Shown here piece after piece: positions 1 to 10,273 of a DNA stretch of 64,000 nt. Source of the stretch: Bacteroides reticulotermitis JCM 10512 (GTDB lineage: Bacteria > Bacteroidota > Bacteroidia > Bacteroidales > Bacteroidaceae); the NCBI RefSeq assembly GCF_000517545.1, contig NZ_BAIV01000014.1, forward strand, positions 1 through 64,000, given 5' to 3'. Below the pieces are notes generated by a model. That model searched no databases and was not told the DNA's origin. It was given only the letters and a program-made list of their open reading frames with translations. Position 1 is the stretch's first letter; every line of letters begins with the position of its first letter. Position numbers and translations under genes: made by a program.

Positions 1-102
1 AGTAGCGGCGACCCCGACACCGGTAAAACCGCCGGGAGCTGGTTTGGAGCCTGCGTCTTCCTCATCGTCGCGGCGACAGTCCTTCGTTCCTTCTTCCTGT
101 AA
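1..102 (+). CDS. traE: TraE conjugation protein, C-terminal fragment (DUF4134)
   Basis: The frame is open from the first base and ends with TAA at 100-102, giving 33 residues. They include a glycine/threonine-rich turn and one hydrophobic segment (FGACVFLIVAATVL). This matches the end of the small two-membrane-segment TraE proteins of CTnDOT elements, which belong to the membrane part of the mating apparatus. traF starts 11 bases downstream. The identification rests mostly on position; the gene continues to the left of the window. Confidence 0.7.
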   Translation, partial: SSGDPDTGKTAGSWFGACVFLIVAATVLRSFFL

Positions 103-113
103 TATAGCAGGCT

Positions 114-464
114 ATGGAATACAATATCAACAAGGGAATCGGACGCAACGTGGAATTCAACGGCTTGCAGGCACAATACCTGTACTTTTTTGTCGGGGGC
201 TTGCTGGCCATTTTCCTGCTGTTCGTCATCTTCTATATGATAGGTATTGACCGGTGGTTCTGTATCGGTTTCGGTGTCCTCTCCGCTTTCTCTCTGATCT
301 TCGGGGTGTTCCACCTGAACAAGAAGTATGGTCCCAACGGCCTGATGAAGCTGGCCGCAGTCAAGTACCACCCGTCCTATATCATCAATCGCAAACGTAT
401 ATCTTCCTTATTTAAAAAACGCATTCATGAGAAATATATTAAAAGCCGCAACGCTGGAAAGTAA
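114..464 (+). CDS. traF: TraF conjugation membrane protein (DUF4133)
   Basis: This 116-residue protein has an N-terminal INKGIGR motif and two closely spaced hydrophobic segments (about residues 24-44 and 48-66), followed by a basic C-terminal tail. Length, topology and its place between traE and traG fit the TraF/DUF4133 family, thought to be a small inner-membrane component comparable to VirB3. The traG start codon lies inside the end of this gene (ATG at 427), so the two are probably translationally coupled. Confidence 0.85.
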   Translation: MEYNINKGIGRNVEFNGLQAQYLYFFVGGLLAIFLLFVIFYMIGIDRWFCIGFGVLSAFSLIFGVFHLNKKYGPNGLMKLAAVKYHPSYIINRKRISSLFKKRIHEKYIKSRNAGK

Positions 465-2497
465 GTTTCCAATCCTGTCCGTGGAGGAAGGGTGCATTCT
501 CTCCAAAGACGCGGACGTGACCATCGGCTTCAAGGTCTTTCTTCCGGAGCTGTTCACGGTCACTTCCGCAGATTATGCATCCATGCACGGCACATGAACA
601 AAGGCAGTCAAGGTACTGCCGAATTATACGATAGTACACCGCCAGGACTGGTTTCTGAAAGAAAATTACAAGGCCGACACGCAGAAAGACGGGATGAGTT
701 TTTTGGACCGTTCTTTCGAACTTCATTTTAATGAACGGCCTTTCCTAAATCATTTCTCTTACCTGTTTATCACCAAGACGACTAAGGAACGCAGCCGCAG
801 CCAGAGCAATTTCTCCATCCTCTGCCGGGGGAATATAATTCCGAAGGAAGTCCGGGACAAAGAAACGGTCAGCCTGTTTTTGGAGAGTGTCGACCAGTTC
901 GAGCGCATCCTGAATGACTCGGCCTTTATCCGTCTGGAGCGGTTGACCACCGATGAGATAGTCGGCACACCACAGCAGGCCGGATTGATTGAAAAGTATT
1001 TTTCTCTATCACAGCAGGACACGACCACCCTGAAGGATATACAGATGAGCGCGTCCAAGATGCGCATCGGGGACAATACGCTCTGCGTGCATACGCTTTC
1101 CGACGTGGATGATCTTCCCGGCAGTGTCCAGACGGATACCCGGTATGAGAAATACTCCACCGACCGCAGCGACTGCCGTCTAAGTTTTGCCGCTCCGGTG
1201 GGGCTAATGCTCTCCTGTAACCATATTTACAACCAGTTCCTGTTCATCGATGATTCGGCAGAAATCCTGCAACGCTTTGAGAAGACGGCACGCAACATGC
1301 ACTCGCTTTCCAAATACAGCCGAGCCAACCAACTTAACAAGCAGTGGATTGATGCCTACCTGGACGAGGCGCATTCCTTCGGGCTGACCGCCATCCGTTG
1401 CCATTGCAATGTCATGGCATGGTCGGACAGCCGGGAGAAGCTCAAGGTGATAAAGAACGATACCGGTTCTGCTCTGGCCCTGATGGGATGCAAGCCCCGT
1501 TATAATACCATTGACGCACCTGCCTTGTATTGGGCAGGTATTCCGGGAGGCGAAGGCGATTTCCCTTCCGAGGAGTCCTTTTTCACTTTCGTCGAACAGG
1601 GAGTCTGCTTCTTTACGGAAGAGACGAACTATGCGGATTCCCTGTCGCCATTCGGTATCAAGATGGCAGACCGGACAAACGGGAAGCCCCTGCATCTGGA
1701 TATTTCGGACGAACCGATGCGTCGTGGTATTACAACCAACCGTAACAAGCTGGTCATCGGGCCTTCCGGTTCGGGCAAGTCATTTTTTATGAACCATCTT
1801 GTGAGACAGTATTGGGAACAGAATACCCACATTATATTGATCGACATCGGTAACAGTTACAAGGGATTATGTGACCTGATTCACCAGCGCACAAACGGTG
1901 AGGATGGCATATATTATACGTATAGTGAAAAACATCCGATAGCTTTTAATCCATTTTTCACCGAAGACAAGGTCTTTGACCTGGAAAAGAAAGAGTCCAT
2001 TAAAACGCTGATCATGTCGCTCTGGAAAAGGGATACGGAAGTCATTACCCGTGCCGAGGAAGTAGCACTCTCAATGGCGGTTAACCTGTTCCTTGAAAAG
2101 ATAAAGGAGGACAATGAGCTGGTTCCTTCCTTTAATACTTTCTACGAGTTCGTACAGGGAGAGTTCCGTGGAATACTGGAGGAGAAGCATTACCGCGAGA
2201 AGGATTTCGATCTCACTAACTTTCTGAATGTATTGGCTCCTTATTATCGTGGTGGAGAGTACGATTATCTGCTGAACTCCGACGAGCAGCTCGACCTGTT
2301 GAACAAGCGTTTTGTGGTATTTGAAATTGACGAAATTAAGGAGCATAAAATTCTTTTTCCGGTAGTCACTGTCATCATTATGGAGGCTTTCATAAACAAA
2401 ATGAGACGTTTGCATGGGGTGCGAAAGATGATAGTTGTAGAGGAGGCTTGGAAGGCAATCGCACGTGAAGGCATGGCTGACTATATAAAGTTTTTAT
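427..2497 (+). pseudogene. traG: TraG VirB4-like ATPase, 5' exon, with in-frame TGA
   Basis: TraG is the VirB4-type ATPase that energises assembly of the mating channel. The reading frame starts at ATG 427, overlapping traF, and runs 690 codons to the group II intron. Walker A (GPSGSGKS) is at residues 445-452 and the Walker B-like IVVEEAW at 669-675, just before the intron. Codon 57 is TGA (595-597) where relatives have Trp (HGT-W-TKAV); the frame is otherwise continuous across it. The next in-frame ATG is at 694, so only an N-terminally shortened product seems possible unless UGA is read through. Exons joined, TraG would be about 833 residues, normal for the family. Confidence 0.85.
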
Positions 2498-4986
2498 GTG
2501 CGCCCGTAAAGGTTGCATCGTAAATATCTCTTTGGCAAGAGATTAGGAAAGTGTTCTTTGAAAATGACCTATCATCAGCCGACTTATCTGTTTCGGGAAA
2601 ACTTAACCGAGCAGGGAGTGTAGCATGTCGGAAAAGTCATAAGTCAGTTAGTTACCAAACTGCGACTGAATGGCGAGATGAAAAGATAGATATGAGGATA
2701 AAGTCCGAATTGATTGAACGATAGTCCGAATGGTCCCCCTTGAGGCTATGGCGTAAGGTAACTATCAATCGCCATATCGTGATACTACTTCAGTGTATAG
2801 GAATGAAGGTAGCAAGAACTTATCACGACACAACCGCAGTAAGCGAGTAAAGGACGGAAGTCGTATCCGACAATCTATCATGCCAACAGTTACGATGTAA
2901 TAAACGGGGATTACCTATCCCGAAGTGCCGAAAGGCTATTAGGTTCGACCTATGAAAATTCGGAGTGGTAACGGAGCTTCCATAGTAGTTTGAGCAAGGT
3001 AACGCCTTGTACATGGCGAAGGGAAGCAGCTAATTATTAATACAATTAACGGAAAATGTGAGAGACATTATGAGAAGTCCAGAAAGAGTATTAAACAGTC
3101 TATCAGAACACAGTAAGGATGCAAGCTATAAGTTTGAACGTCTTTACAGAATTTTGTTCAATGAGGAAATGTTCTACGTTGCCTATCAGCGTATCTACGC
3201 TAAAGAGGGTAACATGACTAAAGGTTCAGACGGTCAGACCATTGACAACATGAGCCTGAAACGAATTGAAAAGTTGATTGATACGTTAAAAGATGAAACG
3301 TACCAGCCCCAACCGTCAAAGAGGGTGTACATACCGAAGAAAAACGGTAAGAAAAGACCTCTTGGCGTGCCGACTTTCAATGACAAGTTGATACAAGAAG
3401 TAGTAAGAATGGTACTGGAAGCCATATACGAGGGAAATTTTGAATACACCTCGCATGGTTTCCGTCCCAATCGAAGCTGCCATACTGCATTAACTCATAT
3501 CCAAAAGGAGTTTAATGGTGCAAAATGGTTTGTGGAGGGAGACATAAAAGGCTTCTTTGATAATATAAACCATGATGTATTGATAAACATTCTCTTGGAG
3601 CGTATTGCGGATGAACGCTTCATCCGATTGATACGCAAGTTTATGAAAGCGGGATATATCGAAGACTGGCAATTCCACAATACTTACAGTGGCACACCGC
3701 AAGGGGGTATCATCAGCCCGATATTGGCTAATATATACCTTGACAAGCTGGATAAGTATATAAAGGAATACACAGCCAAATTCGACAAAGGGAAGAAACG
3801 AAAATTCAGTAGAGAAAGTATGGACTTTGGCAATGCAAGAAAACGTATTGTGCGAAGATTGAAGTTCGTAAAAGACGAAAGGCAAAGGACAAAGCTAATC
3901 CTTGAACTGAAAGCAATAGAACAAGGACGGGCTAAATATCCCAACGGCGAAGAAATGGATGCCGATTACAGAAGAATGAAATATGCAAGATATGCAGATG
4001 ATTTTCTTGTGGGAATTATCGGAAGCAAGCAGGATGCGCAACAGATAAAAGAAGATATTAAAAACTTCCTTGCTGACAGACTGGCATTGGAGCTGTCCGA
4101 TGAAAAGACACTTGTCACTCACACGGAAAGACCGGCCAAGTTTCTCGGATATGAAATCACTGTAAGAAAGTCCAATGACCAAAGACGGGATAAACGGGGT
4201 AGATTGAGAAGAACCTATGGTAAAAGGGTCTGCTTGAATGTCAGTACGGAAACAGTCCGTAAAAAACTTTTCGATTGGGGAGTATTGGAACTGACAAACC
4301 GTAACGGAAAGGAAATATGGAAACCGAAATGTAAATCGGGACTGATATTCAATGACGACCTTGAAATCCTTGATAGTTATAATCGGGAAATCGTGGGGTT
4401 CTATAATTACTACTCCATAGCCAACAACTGCGCCCATGCCTTGAATAATTTCAAGTACATCATGGAATACAGCATGTACAAAACGTTTGCAGGCAAATAT
4501 AAGTGCCGAACACGTAAGGTAAACAAGAAATATCGTAAGAACGGTAGGTTTATCGTAACGCACATGACTAAAACTGGTGTAAAGGAAAGATACTTTTACG
4601 ACGGTGGCTTCAAACGAAAGAAGCCCACCTATAAATCGGAATGTGACATTATGCCACGAACAATTTATACTGCGGGGCGGACAAGCCTTGTTGAAAGGCT
4701 GAAAGCCCGTGAGTGTGAATTATGTGGAGCGACAGACGACCTTGTTATGCACCATGTAAGGAAACTAAAGAACTTGCAGGGAAAGGAAAGCTGGGAACGA
4801 CACATGATTGCCCGTAAACGCAAGACGATTGCCGTGTGCAGGAGTTGTCACAAGAAGATACATGACGGAAAGATAGACTGAAATTAGTGGAGAGCCGGAT
4901 ACGCTGAGAGGTGTAAGTCCGGTTCGGGGGCGAGCATTTGGAAACCTACCATAGAAATATGATAAGGCGCTGGGTGCTTAGCCTAC
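2498..4986 (+). mobile_element. Group II intron inserted in traG
   Basis: The intron starts with GTGCG at 2498. Domain V is a 34-nt hairpin at 4892-4925 with the AGC triad at 4893-4895. A domain VI stem follows, with a bulged A at 4980, seven bases from a terminal AC at 4986. Removing 2498-4986 restores the TraG frame: codon 691 is formed from T2497 plus 4987-4988, followed by KTVRKYFGEA. The 5' exon end TTTTAT (2492-2497) can pair with ATAAAG at 2698-2703, a candidate EBS1, with one G-U pair. The encoded protein sits in the domain IV position. Boundaries are supported by three independent signals. Confidence 0.92.
3058..4881 (+). CDS. ltrA: Group II intron-encoded reverse transcriptase/maturase with HNH endonuclease
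   Basis: The protein is 607 residues long. RT blocks are clear: RPLGVPTFNDK near 100, the HGFRPNRS block near 140, TPQGGIISPILANI near 220, and the catalytic YADD at 312-315. A maturase (X) domain follows, then a C-terminal HNH zinc domain with C553/C556, H565-H566, C594/C597 and H598. It would assist splicing and drive retrohoming of the surrounding intron. The start is GTG 3058 or ATG 3070; neither has a strong ribosome site, as is usual for intron ORFs. It ends in TGA, unlike every gene of the host element. All catalytic motifs look intact. Confidence 0.93.
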   Translation: MRDIMRSPERVLNSLSEHSKDASYKFERLYRILFNEEMFYVAYQRIYAKEGNMTKGSDGQTIDNMSLKRIEKLIDTLKDETYQPQPSKRVYIPKKNGKKRPLGVPTFNDKLIQEVVRMVLEAIYEGNFEYTSHGFRPNRSCHTALTHIQKEFNGAKWFVEGDIKGFFDNINHDVLINILLERIADERFIRLIRKFMKAGYIEDWQFHNTYSGTPQGGIISPILANIYLDKLDKYIKEYTAKFDKGKKRKFSRESMDFGNARKRIVRRLKFVKDERQRTKLILELKAIEQGRAKYPNGEEMDADYRRMKYARYADDFLVGIIGSKQDAQQIKEDIKNFLADRLALELSDEKTLVTHTERPAKFLGYEITVRKSNDQRRDKRGRLRRTYGKRVCLNVSTETVRKKLFDWGVLELTNRNGKEIWKPKCKSGLIFNDDLEILDSYNREIVGFYNYYSIANNCAHALNNFKYIMEYSMYKTFAGKYKCRTRKVNKKYRKNGRFIVTHMTKTGVKERYFYDGGFKRKKPTYKSECDIMPRTIYTAGRTSLVERLKARECELCGATDDLVMHHVRKLKNLQGKESWERHMIARKRKTIAVCRSCHKKIHDGKID

Positions 4987-5417
4987 ACAAAACGGTTAGA
5001 AAGTATTTTGGTGAGGCCGTTGTCGTCACTCAAGAACTGGACGATATTGTATCAAGTCCCATTATCAAAGACACCATTATCAACAATGCCGATTGTAAGA
5101 TTCTGCTGGATCAGCGAAAGTATATTAACAAGTTTGACTCCGTACAGTCCCTGCTCGGATTGACCGACAAAGAGAAAGGGCAGATATTGTCTATCAATCA
5201 GTCCAACGATCCGGCACGGAAGTATAAGGAGGTTTGAATAGGCTTGGGAGGTGTCCGGTCCGCTGTCTATGCCACAGAAACCTCTGTCGAGGAGTATCTC
5301 ACCTATACCACGGAAGAAACCGAAAAACTGGAAGTCACACAAATGACAGAGAAGCTGGGCGGCAATATGGAGCAGGCTATCCGAATGTTGGCAAGTGAGA
5401 AGAAAAAGAAAAAATAA
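4987..5417 (+). pseudogene. traG: TraG VirB4-like ATPase, 3' exon, with in-frame TGA
   Basis: This exon continues TraG after intron removal and encodes residues 691-833, beginning KTVRKYFGEAVVVTQE and ending in a lysine run before TAA 5415-5417. The ADCKILLDQRKY motif is typical of the VirB4 C-terminal ATPase region. Codon 774 is TGA (5235-5237) where the family has Trp (KEV-W-IGLGG); reading continues in the same frame for 60 codons. This is the second tryptophan-position TGA in the same gene. Spliced traG would still need two UGA readthrough events to give a full protein. Confidence 0.85.
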
Positions 5418-5437
5418 ACGATTAAAATAAAGAAGCA

Positions 5438-6070
5438 ATGAGAAAGAGAATTATAAGCATGTTGTTTGTCCTGTCGGCCTTTATAGTACCGGCAAGCGTA
5501 CAGGCACAGTGGGTGGTGTCCGATCCGGGCAACCTCGTCCAGGGTATCGTGAACAGTGTCAACGAAATAGTGGAGACCTCGGAAACGGCGCAGAATGCCC
5601 TCTCCACATGGAAGGAGACCTCAAAGATTTTCGAGCAGGGGCGTGAGTATTACGACAAGCTGCGCAAAGTGAACGACCTGATCAGCGGCAGCGAGAAAGT
5701 CAAGGAGTCCGTCCTGATGCTCGGTGATATCTCCGAGATTTACGTGAACAATTTCGGCAAGATGCTAACCGACAAGAATTTCAGCCAGCGGGAGCTGAAT
5801 GCGATAGCTGCCGGTTATAACACCATCATGAAGAAGAGCAGCCGCAGCATTACCGAGCTGAAGAATATCATCAATCCCACCGGCATGTCCATGAACGACA
5901 AGGAACGCATTGACCTGGTGAACCGGGTATACAGGGAAATGACACATTACAAGGAATTGGCCAACTACTACACCCGCAAGAACCTGCATGTATCCTACCT
6001 GCGTGCCAAGGAGAAGAACGAGCAGCAACAGGTATTTGACCTGTACGGCAAGGATGAGCGTTATTGGTAG
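5438..6070 (+). CDS. traI: TraI conjugation protein (DUF4141)
   Basis: This 210-residue protein has a cleavable signal peptide (about residues 1-24, ending VQAQ) and a largely helical, charged mature part, so it should be periplasmic. Size and position between traG and traJ match TraI of CTnDOT, and the fold resembles a VirB5-like pilus-associated protein by position only. The gene starts 20 bases after traG with AAAGAAG upstream of its ATG. It is intact and ends in TAG. Confidence 0.88.
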   Translation: MRKRIISMLFVLSAFIVPASVQAQWVVSDPGNLVQGIVNSVNEIVETSETAQNALSTWKETSKIFEQGREYYDKLRKVNDLISGSEKVKESVLMLGDISEIYVNNFGKMLTDKNFSQRELNAIAAGYNTIMKKSSRSITELKNIINPTGMSMNDKERIDLVNRVYREMTHYKELANYYTRKNLHVSYLRAKEKNEQQQVFDLYGKDERYW

Positions 6071-6094
6071 TCTACAATTTTAAAAGAATCAATT

Positions 6095-7113
6095 ATGGTA
6101 TTATTATCCATTTCATTTGAAAATATGCACCAGATTCTTCGGAATCTCTATGATACGATGACCAAACTCTGCCACCCGATGATGGACATGGCGATGGCAC
6201 TCGCTGCATTAGGAGCTTTGTTCTATATCGCTTACCGTGTCTGGCAGTCGCTCTCCCGTGCGGAGCCCATCGATGTCTTTTCGATGTTACGGCCTTTTGT
6301 CCTGGGCATGTGTATCCTTTTCTTTGACGTGATGGTGCTGGGAACTCTCAACGGTATCTTTAGCCCCATCGTTCAGGGAACCGGAATGCTGCTCCGTGAC
6401 CAGACCTTCGACTTGCAGAAGTACCAGCAGGAGAAGGACAAGCTCCGTGCGGACATGATGGCTAAGACGATGATGACCGGACGTGTCTTTGCTTCCAATG
6501 AGGAGCTGGATGCGGAACTGGATAACATGGGCTGGAGTGAGGAGGAGCATACGGCCTTGCAGACCATGTATGAGGTTTCGTATGCCTTCTCCCTGCAAGG
6601 TATTGTCCAGATGGTCATGCGCAAATTGCTGGAGATTCTCTTCCAGTCCGCTTCGCTGGTCATCGACACGATCCGTACCTTTTTCCTGATAGTCCTAAGC
6701 ATTTTGGGACCGATAGCCTTTGCCCTGAGTGTTTTTGACGGACTGCAGAACACGCTTGTCCAATGGCTGGCACGCTATATCAGTGTCTATCTCTGGCTAC
6801 CGGTGGCTGATCTCTTCGGGGCGATGCTTGCAAGATACAGACGCTAATCCTGCAGGAAGAGATGAACCTGATGGCCGATCCGATGAGTGTCATTGACGTG
6901 GACGGTTCCTCGGCCATCTATCTGATATTCATGGTCATCGGCATTATCGGATATTTTTGTGTGCCCACTGTTTCGAACTGGATTGTCCAAGCGGGAGGTA
7001 TGAGTGCCTATAACCGGAATGTCAACAATACGACATCCAAGGTGACCAATGTAGCCGGTGCTGCGGCGGGTGCTTCGACGGGAAATGTCGGTGCCGTATT
7101 ATTGAAAAAGTAG
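6095..7113 (+). pseudogene. traJ: TraJ conjugation membrane protein, single-base frameshift
   Basis: TraJ is the polytopic, VirB6-like inner-membrane protein of these elements, about 340 residues. The first frame (6095-6847) gives the N-terminal hydrophobic segments, a charged central loop and a long membrane segment near residue 200. It runs out at LFGAMLARYRR. The continuation in the +2 frame (IQTLILQEEMNL onwards to TAG 7113) is the normal C-terminus. Restoring one A near 6830 (GCAAAGATA instead of GCAAGATA) rejoins the frames. The lesion is either a real frameshift or an undercalled A run. Confidence 0.82.
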
Positions 7114-7134
7114 AAATTGAAAAAACATAAAATT

Positions 7135-7758
7135 ATGGAATTTAAAAGTTTTAAAAACATCGAATCCTCGTTCAGGCAGATCCGCCTGTTCACGTTGGTC
7201 TTTCTGGGTATTTGTGCCTCACTGACTACGTATGCCATCTGAAAGTCCTACCTCTTTGCTAACCAGCAACGGGAGAAAGTATATGTATTGGATCAGGGCA
7301 AGTCACTCATAGTGGCGTTATCCCAAGATGCGGCATTGAACCGTCCGGTGGAGGCCCGCGAGCATGTGCGCCGCATGCATGAACTGTTCTTTACGCTGGC
7401 TCCCGATAAGGCCGCTATCGAATCCAATATCAACCGGGCCATGTATCTGGCGGACAAGAGTCTTTATAGTTATTACCGGGATTGGAACGAGAAAGGCTAT
7501 TATAATCGTCTGATCAGCGGTAATATTAACCAGACTGTCCTGGTAGACAGCATGCAGTGTGATTTCGATAACTATCCGTACCGGATCACCACCTTTGCCC
7601 GGCAGATGATTATCCGAAACAGCAATATCACCGAGCGTTCCCTGGTCACCCGTTGCTTCCTGCAGAGTACAGTCAGGTCGGATAATAATCCGCAAGGCTT
7701 CATGGCGGAACGCTTTGAGATTTTGGAAAACAGGGATATAAGGACCGTTGAACGCTAA
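7135..7758 (+). pseudogene. traK: TraK conjugation protein, interrupted by in-frame TGA
   Basis: The frame from ATG 7135 encodes 207 residues, the usual TraK length. It has an N-terminal membrane segment (about residues 18-38) and a periplasmic part containing REKVYVLDQGKS and the RMHELFFTLAPD block, as expected for the VirB8-like TraK. Codon 36, at the end of the membrane segment, is TGA (7240-7242) where relatives carry Trp. No ATG lies close after it; the next plausible start would remove the membrane anchor. The remainder is undisturbed and ends in TAA. Confidence 0.82.
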
Positions 7759-7770
7759 TATATTAAGGTA

Positions 7771-8031
7771 ATGAAAAGCAGGAAGATAAAGACAGAGATC
7801 AGCGAAAAACTGAAGAACGTTTGCGAGGAGCTGTCCGAAAAAGAGCGTAAGGGAGTGCTTGTGGGCATGCTGGTTACCAGTACCGTTCTATGTGGTATCA
7901 CCGTAGCACGCGCTTTCGGGCGTTTTCTCTCTCACGGCACACAAAAGGAGTTGCCGTTTGTCCATCCGGTGGACTCCCTCCACCGGGCGGATAAAGACAG
8001 TATAATGTATCACCCTAAAACCAACGAGTAA
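7771..8031 (+). CDS. traL: TraL conjugation protein (DUF3989)
   Basis: This is an 86-residue basic protein with one membrane segment (about residues 29-46, GVLVGMLVTSTVLCGITV) and a short periplasmic tail. Size, topology and position between traK and traM match TraL. Its stop TAA overlaps the ATG of traM (sequence TAATG), which implies translational coupling. It is intact. Confidence 0.85.
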   Translation: MKSRKIKTEISEKLKNVCEELSEKERKGVLVGMLVTSTVLCGITVARAFGRFLSHGTQKELPFVHPVDSLHRADKDSIMYHPKTNE

Positions 8032-9338
8032 TGGAAGATAAAGATTTGGAAAAGCCCGAAGCGGCAGAAGAAACGGCGGTACAGCCGGAAAACGGCAGAG
8101 CCTTGAAGGAAGAACCTGAAAAAGAGAAGAAGGTGCTCACACCGGAAGAGATGGAAAAAAGAAGGAAGTTCATTGTGATTCCGGCCTTTGTGCTGGTCTT
8201 CCTGGGAGTCATGTACTGAATATTTGCCCCCTCCGGCAAGGAAAACGAGACGGAAGCCCCCGGAAATTCAGGATTCAATGTGAACGTACCCGAACCTACC
8301 ACTGCCAAACTGGTGGATAAGAAGACCGCTGCCTATGAGAAGCAACAGGCGGAAGTGGAGGAAGAAAGCCGGATGAAGTCGTTGGAGCAGCTTGCCGGGA
8401 CATTAATGAACGAAGGAAAGGGGGCATCCGATACCGGTGAAAAAGAAAAGGACGGAGACCGGTTGCAACAGTCCGTTAATACCTACGAGCAAATCTCCGG
8501 GCAGTTGAATGACTTCTATGAGACTCCCAAAGAGACGGCAAACAGCGATTTGGAAAGAAAAGTAGATGAACTGAACAAAAAGCTGGAAGAGGCGGAAAAG
8601 GAGAAGAACAAGGCGGCTACCCGAGAAGAACTGATGGAGCGGTCCTACAAGATGGCGGCAAAGTATCTGAACCCGGATAAGGATACGGTCCAGGAGAAAG
8701 CTGTCGGAAAAGAACCCACGGAAACTGTTCCGGTTCAGCGGGCGGAGTATCAGACGACCTCCGGCCTTTCACAACCTGTTACGGATTCCGCCTATATCGC
8801 TTCGCTTACTGTCGAGAGGAATTACGGTTTTAATACTGCTGTCGGGAACAGCTACCAAATGGGGACGAATACCATCGCCGCCTGCATTTCGGAGAACCAG
8901 ATCATTGAACAGGGAGGCAGGGTAAAACTCCGGTTGCTGCAACCTCTACAAGCCGGCAACATTACCGTTCCGGAGAACAGTCTGGTAACAGGTGCGGCGG
9001 TCATACAGGGAGAGCGTCTGGATATCCTGATCAGCAGCATCGAGTATGCCGGGAATATCATTCCTGTTCAGTTGGCGACTTACGATATAGACGGGCAGAA
9101 AGGTATTTTCGTTCCCGGATCGGAAACCCGCAATGCGGCAAAGGATGCGGCTGGAACGGTCAGCGAGAGCATGGGAAACAGCGTTTCGTTTGCACGTTCT
9201 GCCGGACAGCAGGTGGTCATGGACCTGACGCGCGGAGTCATGCAGGGCGGCACGCGGTTGATCACCGGACGGGTTCGCGCGGTCAAGGTGACACTGAAAG
9301 CCGGATATAAGGTGCTGCTGGTCACAAAGAGACAATAA
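8031..9338 (+). pseudogene. traM: TraM conjugation protein, interrupted by in-frame TGA
   Basis: The frame encodes 435 residues, the normal TraM length. It has an acidic N-terminus, a single membrane segment (about 45-64), a coiled-coil stretch near 178-210 and a C-terminal domain like VirB10/TrbI core proteins. Codon 63, at the membrane exit, is TGA (8217-8219) where relatives have Trp (MY-W-IFAPSGK). The first in-frame ATG well after it is at 8374, which would give a protein without the anchor. The rest of the frame is clean to TAA. Confidence 0.83.
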
Positions 9339-9371
9339 CGGATTATTCACTTTAATAAAAAAGACAAGACA

Positions 9372-10271
9372 ATGAAAATAGTTATAGCATTCTTGATGGC
9401 TGTTCTGGCCTCGGTATCCGGTTTTTCACAGGAGGAAAGGCCGGTAAATCCCGTCAGGATTCTGACGGCGGGCCAGCATATCATCCCTTATAAAATAGAG
9501 GTCACTTTTGGGAAGACGGTGCATATCCTCTTCCCTTCGGAAGTGCGCTACGTGGATTTGGGCAGTAACAATATCATCGCAGGCAAGGCTGACGGAGTCG
9601 AGAACGTGGTACGTGTCAAAGCGGCGGTGAAGGAGTTTCCGGGAGAGACGAACTTCTCCGTGATTACAGGAGACGGCTCTTTCTTTTCCTTCAATGTCGT
9701 TTATAAGGAAGAGCCTTCCACACTGAATATCAATATGGACCAGTGGATGAACCCGGACGAGGGAGAAAAGAAAGGAGGCAGCTCCATCCGTGTCACGGAA
9801 CTGGGCGAGGAAGATCCGACGGTCATTGCCAGCGTGATGTACACCATCCACCGGCTGGACCGTAGGGACGTGAAGCATATCGGATGCAGGCAGTTCGGGA
9901 TGCAGGCTCTTTTAAAGGGCATTTATGTGCATAAGGACCTGATCTTCTTCCATGTTTCCCTGACGAACAATTCCAATGTGCCTTTCGATGTGGATTTCGT
10001 GCGATTTAAGATAGTGGATAAGAAGATAGCCAAAAGGACGGCTCAGCAGGAAACTTATATTGAACCGGTACGCACGCTCAATGCCCTGACACGCATCGAA
10101 GGAAAGAGCACGGGACGGATCGTGTATGCCTTTCCGAAAATTGTCATTCCTGACGACAAGTTGCTGGAAGTGGAAATTTACGAGAAAGGGGGAGGCCGTC
10201 ACCAGCGGTTCTATATTGAGAACAGTGACCTGGTGGACGCGCGTATTGTGAATGAATTAATCGGTGAGTAA
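9372..10271 (+). CDS. traN: TraN conjugation protein (DUF4138)
   Basis: The protein is 299 residues with a signal peptide (residues 1-19, ending GFSQ) and a beta-rich mature region including the HILFPSEVRYVDLG block typical of TraN. In Bacteroides elements TraN is thought to take the VirB9 role at the outer membrane. A GACAAGACA leader precedes ATG 9372, and traO starts 2 bases after its stop. The gene is intact and ends in TAA. Confidence 0.88.
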   Translation: MKIVIAFLMAVLASVSGFSQEERPVNPVRILTAGQHIIPYKIEVTFGKTVHILFPSEVRYVDLGSNNIIAGKADGVENVVRVKAAVKEFPGETNFSVITGDGSFFSFNVVYKEEPSTLNINMDQWMNPDEGEKKGGSSIRVTELGEEDPTVIASVMYTIHRLDRRDVKHIGCRQFGMQALLKGIYVHKDLIFFHVSLTNNSNVPFDVDFVRFKIVDKKIAKRTAQQETYIEPVRTLNALTRIEGKSTGRIVYAFPKIVIPDDKLLEVEIYEKGGGRHQRFYIENSDLVDARIVNELIGE

Positions 10272-10273
10272 TC

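Noticed and set aside
4938..5237. A 99-codon ORF starting inside the group II intron
   Set aside because: Its first 16 codons are intron domain VI; the rest is the TraG 3' exon. The start is an artefact of the splice junction.
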